DNA of 6,406 nucleotides from Rhodobiaceae bacterium (GTDB lineage: Bacteria > Pseudomonadota > Alphaproteobacteria > RS24): NCBI GenBank assembly GCA_002683515.1, contig NYTN01000052.1:1-6406 (forward strand). Direction: 5' to 3'. The position numbers were made by a program, and so were the translations under genes. Below the pieces are notes generated by a model. It was not told where the DNA came from, did not search any database, and saw only the letters and a list, made by a program, of their open reading frames with translations. Shown one piece after another: positions 5,164-6,406 of the stretch (its first letter is position 1; each line of letters begins with the position of its first letter).

Positions 5164-6192
5164 ATGCACCGTGTCGACGATTGCTCTGACAGCAATATAG
5201 TAGGGTCGTTTCTGCGGAATGCCCAACTTGCTGTACGAAAATGGATGCGTACATACAAAAATTCGCCCAGGAGACTGTCATCGGACCCACAATGGACCGC
5301 GAACGACGACACGCGCCTCTTGCTGCTTGCCAAACAACACACACGTGTTCCCTCTGGTGGGGACTCTTCCTCTCAACCTACGTGGCCACAATGGGACAAG
5401 ATTTCATCTCAATGGCCACACCGTACGCGTGAACAGTGTAAAACACGTTGGATGGAGTTGTGTCCGGATGCTGTGTTAGCCATTGAGCGTGAAAATATTC
5501 GACGGCACCAGGCGATGGCGACCCGTCGTGGACCTCGTTCCTCTGTTCGAACTCATACTTTAGACCGTTTGGGGAACTGTGTGAAACGTGCGTTTCATTG
5601 TATACTCCCCTATTGCCCAGAGAAACTGTCAAGTCGAGTACACACACTGGTATTAACCATCGAGGCACTTCCAGGCAAGATGGTGTTGGAATATCTAAAA
5701 GGTGGACATACGATACTCTCGGACAATGGTAAGATCTACGAGGTGGTTGTCGGAACGAATGGAAGCCATACTCGATTCAGTAGCCATTATCGTTACACTT
5801 CTATCGGAGATCCCTACGGATTAACCATATGTATACCCCACCTTCCTGTGATTCATCTCTCGTGTGGGACGATTGTCCAACAGAAACAACGATGCACGTG
5901 GATACAACTGGAACGCACACCAATGCCGTCCTTGGCAACCGTCTGGACGAATGAGAATTTTATGAAAAATGTAAAGAACCATTTCTGGGATACAATCGCC
6001 CATACCTTTACCGGAAAACAATATGGGCCGTTTGGGAGTTCCTCGTATTCGGAAAAACGAGCGCCCCCAAAAGTCATTCGTATCGGACGTCCATGTGTGG
6101 AACGGTCGTTCCGTCGGTATCGGGCACGAACACGAACCGCCTATGCCGCGGGTTCTCCGTCGAGGACACGACGACGTTCCTCCGCACATTGA
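5164..6192 (+). CDS. Myb/SANT-domain protein with unrecognised C-terminal domain
   Basis: 342 residues from ATG 5164. An upstream in-frame ATG at 5074 is rejected because it lies across the promoter and inside the divergent gene. Residues 42-99 match a Myb/SANT helix-turn-helix repeat: PQWTANDD (42-49), a Leu-rich first helix (51-58), WPQWDKIS (74-81) and RTREQCKTRWMEL (87-99). The three key Trp are W44, W77 and W96. The first loop is longer than usual by about a dozen Gly/Ser residues. Such domains bind DNA or chromatin. Residues about 140-310 form a mixed region with strands (KIYEVVVG, GLTICIPHLPVIHLS, CTWIQLE) that I cannot assign. The last 40 residues are very Arg/Ser-rich and probably bind nucleic acid. 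It is divergent from the nuclease-like gene across 45 bp. A transcription factor or DNA-binding role is likely; the target is unknown. After its TGA the same frame stays open to the end of the window. Confidence 0.75.
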   Translation: MHRVDDCSDSNIVGSFLRNAQLAVRKWMRTYKNSPRRLSSDPQWTANDDTRLLLLAKQHTRVPSGGDSSSQPTWPQWDKISSQWPHRTREQCKTRWMELCPDAVLAIERENIRRHQAMATRRGPRSSVRTHTLDRLGNCVKRAFHCILPYCPEKLSSRVHTLVLTIEALPGKMVLEYLKGGHTILSDNGKIYEVVVGTNGSHTRFSSHYRYTSIGDPYGLTICIPHLPVIHLSCGTIVQQKQRCTWIQLERTPMPSLATVWTNENFMKNVKNHFWDTIAHTFTGKQYGPFGSSSYSEKRAPPKVIRIGRPCVERSFRRYRARTRTAYAAGSPSRTRRRSSAH

Positions 6193-6406
6193 GGCGCACT
6201 CACGCTCAAGGTGGTCTCGTCCACGTCCACGTCCACGTCCACGTCCACGAAACGCCCGAGAAGAGACGCCGCCACCACCACCCTTCTCCACCACACGTCC
6301 CTCATCCCAACCCACCCTTCGTACCCCCCATTCAACCCTTTTTCCACACCACTTGTGACACCACCTGTGACACCACTTGTGACACCACTTGTGACACCAC
6401 CTGTGA
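6141..6406 (-). CDS. Doubtful: 3' end of a Gly/Val-repeat open frame entering from the right
   Basis: A minus-strand frame is open from the window's right edge to a TAG at 6141-6143, about 87 codons. It reads GVTS/GVTG repeats, then GLNGGYEGWVGMRDVWWRR, a short hydrophobic run (VVVAASLLGRF), VDVDVDVDVDE and a short tail. It overlaps the 3' end of the SANT gene by about 52 bases. The repeat-driven composition means the open frame could be accidental: the forward strand is also open here, reading TS repeats and VTPL/VTPP repeats. I cannot tell which strand, if any, is coding. Confidence 0.2.
   Translation of the reverse strand, partial: TGGVTSGVTSGVTGGVTSGVEKGLNGGYEGWVGMRDVWWRRVVVAASLLGRFVDVDVDVDVDETTLSVSAPQCAEERRRVLDGEPAA
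6219..6248 (+). repeat. Five copies of the hexamer GTCCAC
   Basis: Perfect tandem hexamer, 27 bases after the SANT stop codon. It reads as Arg-Pro, Thr-Ser or (on the minus strand) Val-Asp dipeptide repeats depending on frame. Together with the 12-bp repeat at 6353 it makes the 6193-6406 stretch low-complexity; I see no firm gene, RNA or promoter there. Confidence 0.85.
6353..6406 (+). repeat. 12-bp tandem repeat running to the window edge
   Basis: Units of YTGTGACACCAC begin at 6353, 6365, 6377 and 6389, with a partial fifth from 6401. The first base alternates between T and C (T, C, T, T, C), otherwise the copies are identical. A half-copy (CCACACCAC) lies just before. GTGACAC and its near-complement GTGTCAC make each unit partly self-complementary (GTGACAC contains the GTG...CAC palindrome). 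The array continues beyond the window or marks a contig end. Confidence 0.9.

Noticed and set aside
5821..6315. Minus-strand frame of 164 codons under the SANT gene
   Set aside because: Starts in the GTCCAC repeat region with Gly/Arg runs and is antisense to a gene with a clear SANT motif.
6353..6406. CRISPR array
   Set aside because: The 12-bp units are directly adjacent with no spacers.

Overview
The window is compact and intron-free, with genes on both strands, short AT-rich gaps between divergent genes and stem-loop-forming gaps between convergent genes. It reads like a nucleocytoplasmic large DNA virus (giant virus), or such a virus integrated in an algal or protist genome. This is inferred from layout and gene content (a TET/JBP-like dioxygenase with a base-J-type glycosyltransferase, a coiled-coil PD-(D/E)XK protein, a Myb/SANT protein, a Lys-rich nuclear-localisation-like motif). 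No hallmark viral gene (capsid, polymerase B, packaging ATPase) is present, so a eukaryotic chromosome is not excluded.

Layout: (1) <1-734 (+), 3' part of a gene with an Ala/Glu/Lys hexapeptide repeat, a KKKRKV motif and an unrecognised C-terminal domain. (2) 735-828, convergent gap with a stem-loop. (3) 829-1617 (-), GT-A glycosyltransferase resembling TET-associated / base-J glucosyltransferases. (4) 1618-1681, AT-rich divergent promoter with a central palindrome. (5) 1682-2470 (+), 2-oxoglutarate/Fe(II) dioxygenase of TET/JBP type whose motifs occur in circularly permuted order. (6) 2471-3046 (+), an open frame that continues in phase directly after the dioxygenase stop (TGA ATG). (7) 3047-3261, convergent gap with a strong stem-loop. 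(8) 3262-5118 (-), long coiled-coil PD-(D/E)XK nuclease-like protein. (9) 5119-5163, AT-rich divergent promoter. (10) 5164-6192 (+), Myb/SANT-domain protein. (11) 6193-6406, low-complexity DNA with hexamer and 12-bp tandem repeats, open in frames on both strands to the window edge.

The main result is the divergent glycosyltransferase/dioxygenase pair. Together they suggest a DNA base hypermodification cassette: the dioxygenase hydroxylates a methylated pyrimidine (5-methylcytosine or thymine) and the glycosyltransferase adds a sugar to the new hydroxyl. The dioxygenase carries its distal His and Arg motif at the N-terminus and its HxD and GG motif at the C-terminus, which is the reverse of the normal order. 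A stop codon (TAG) directly before its ATG shows that the unusual N-terminus is not a misread start. The nuclease-like and SANT genes form a second divergent pair; a link to the modification system is only conjecture.
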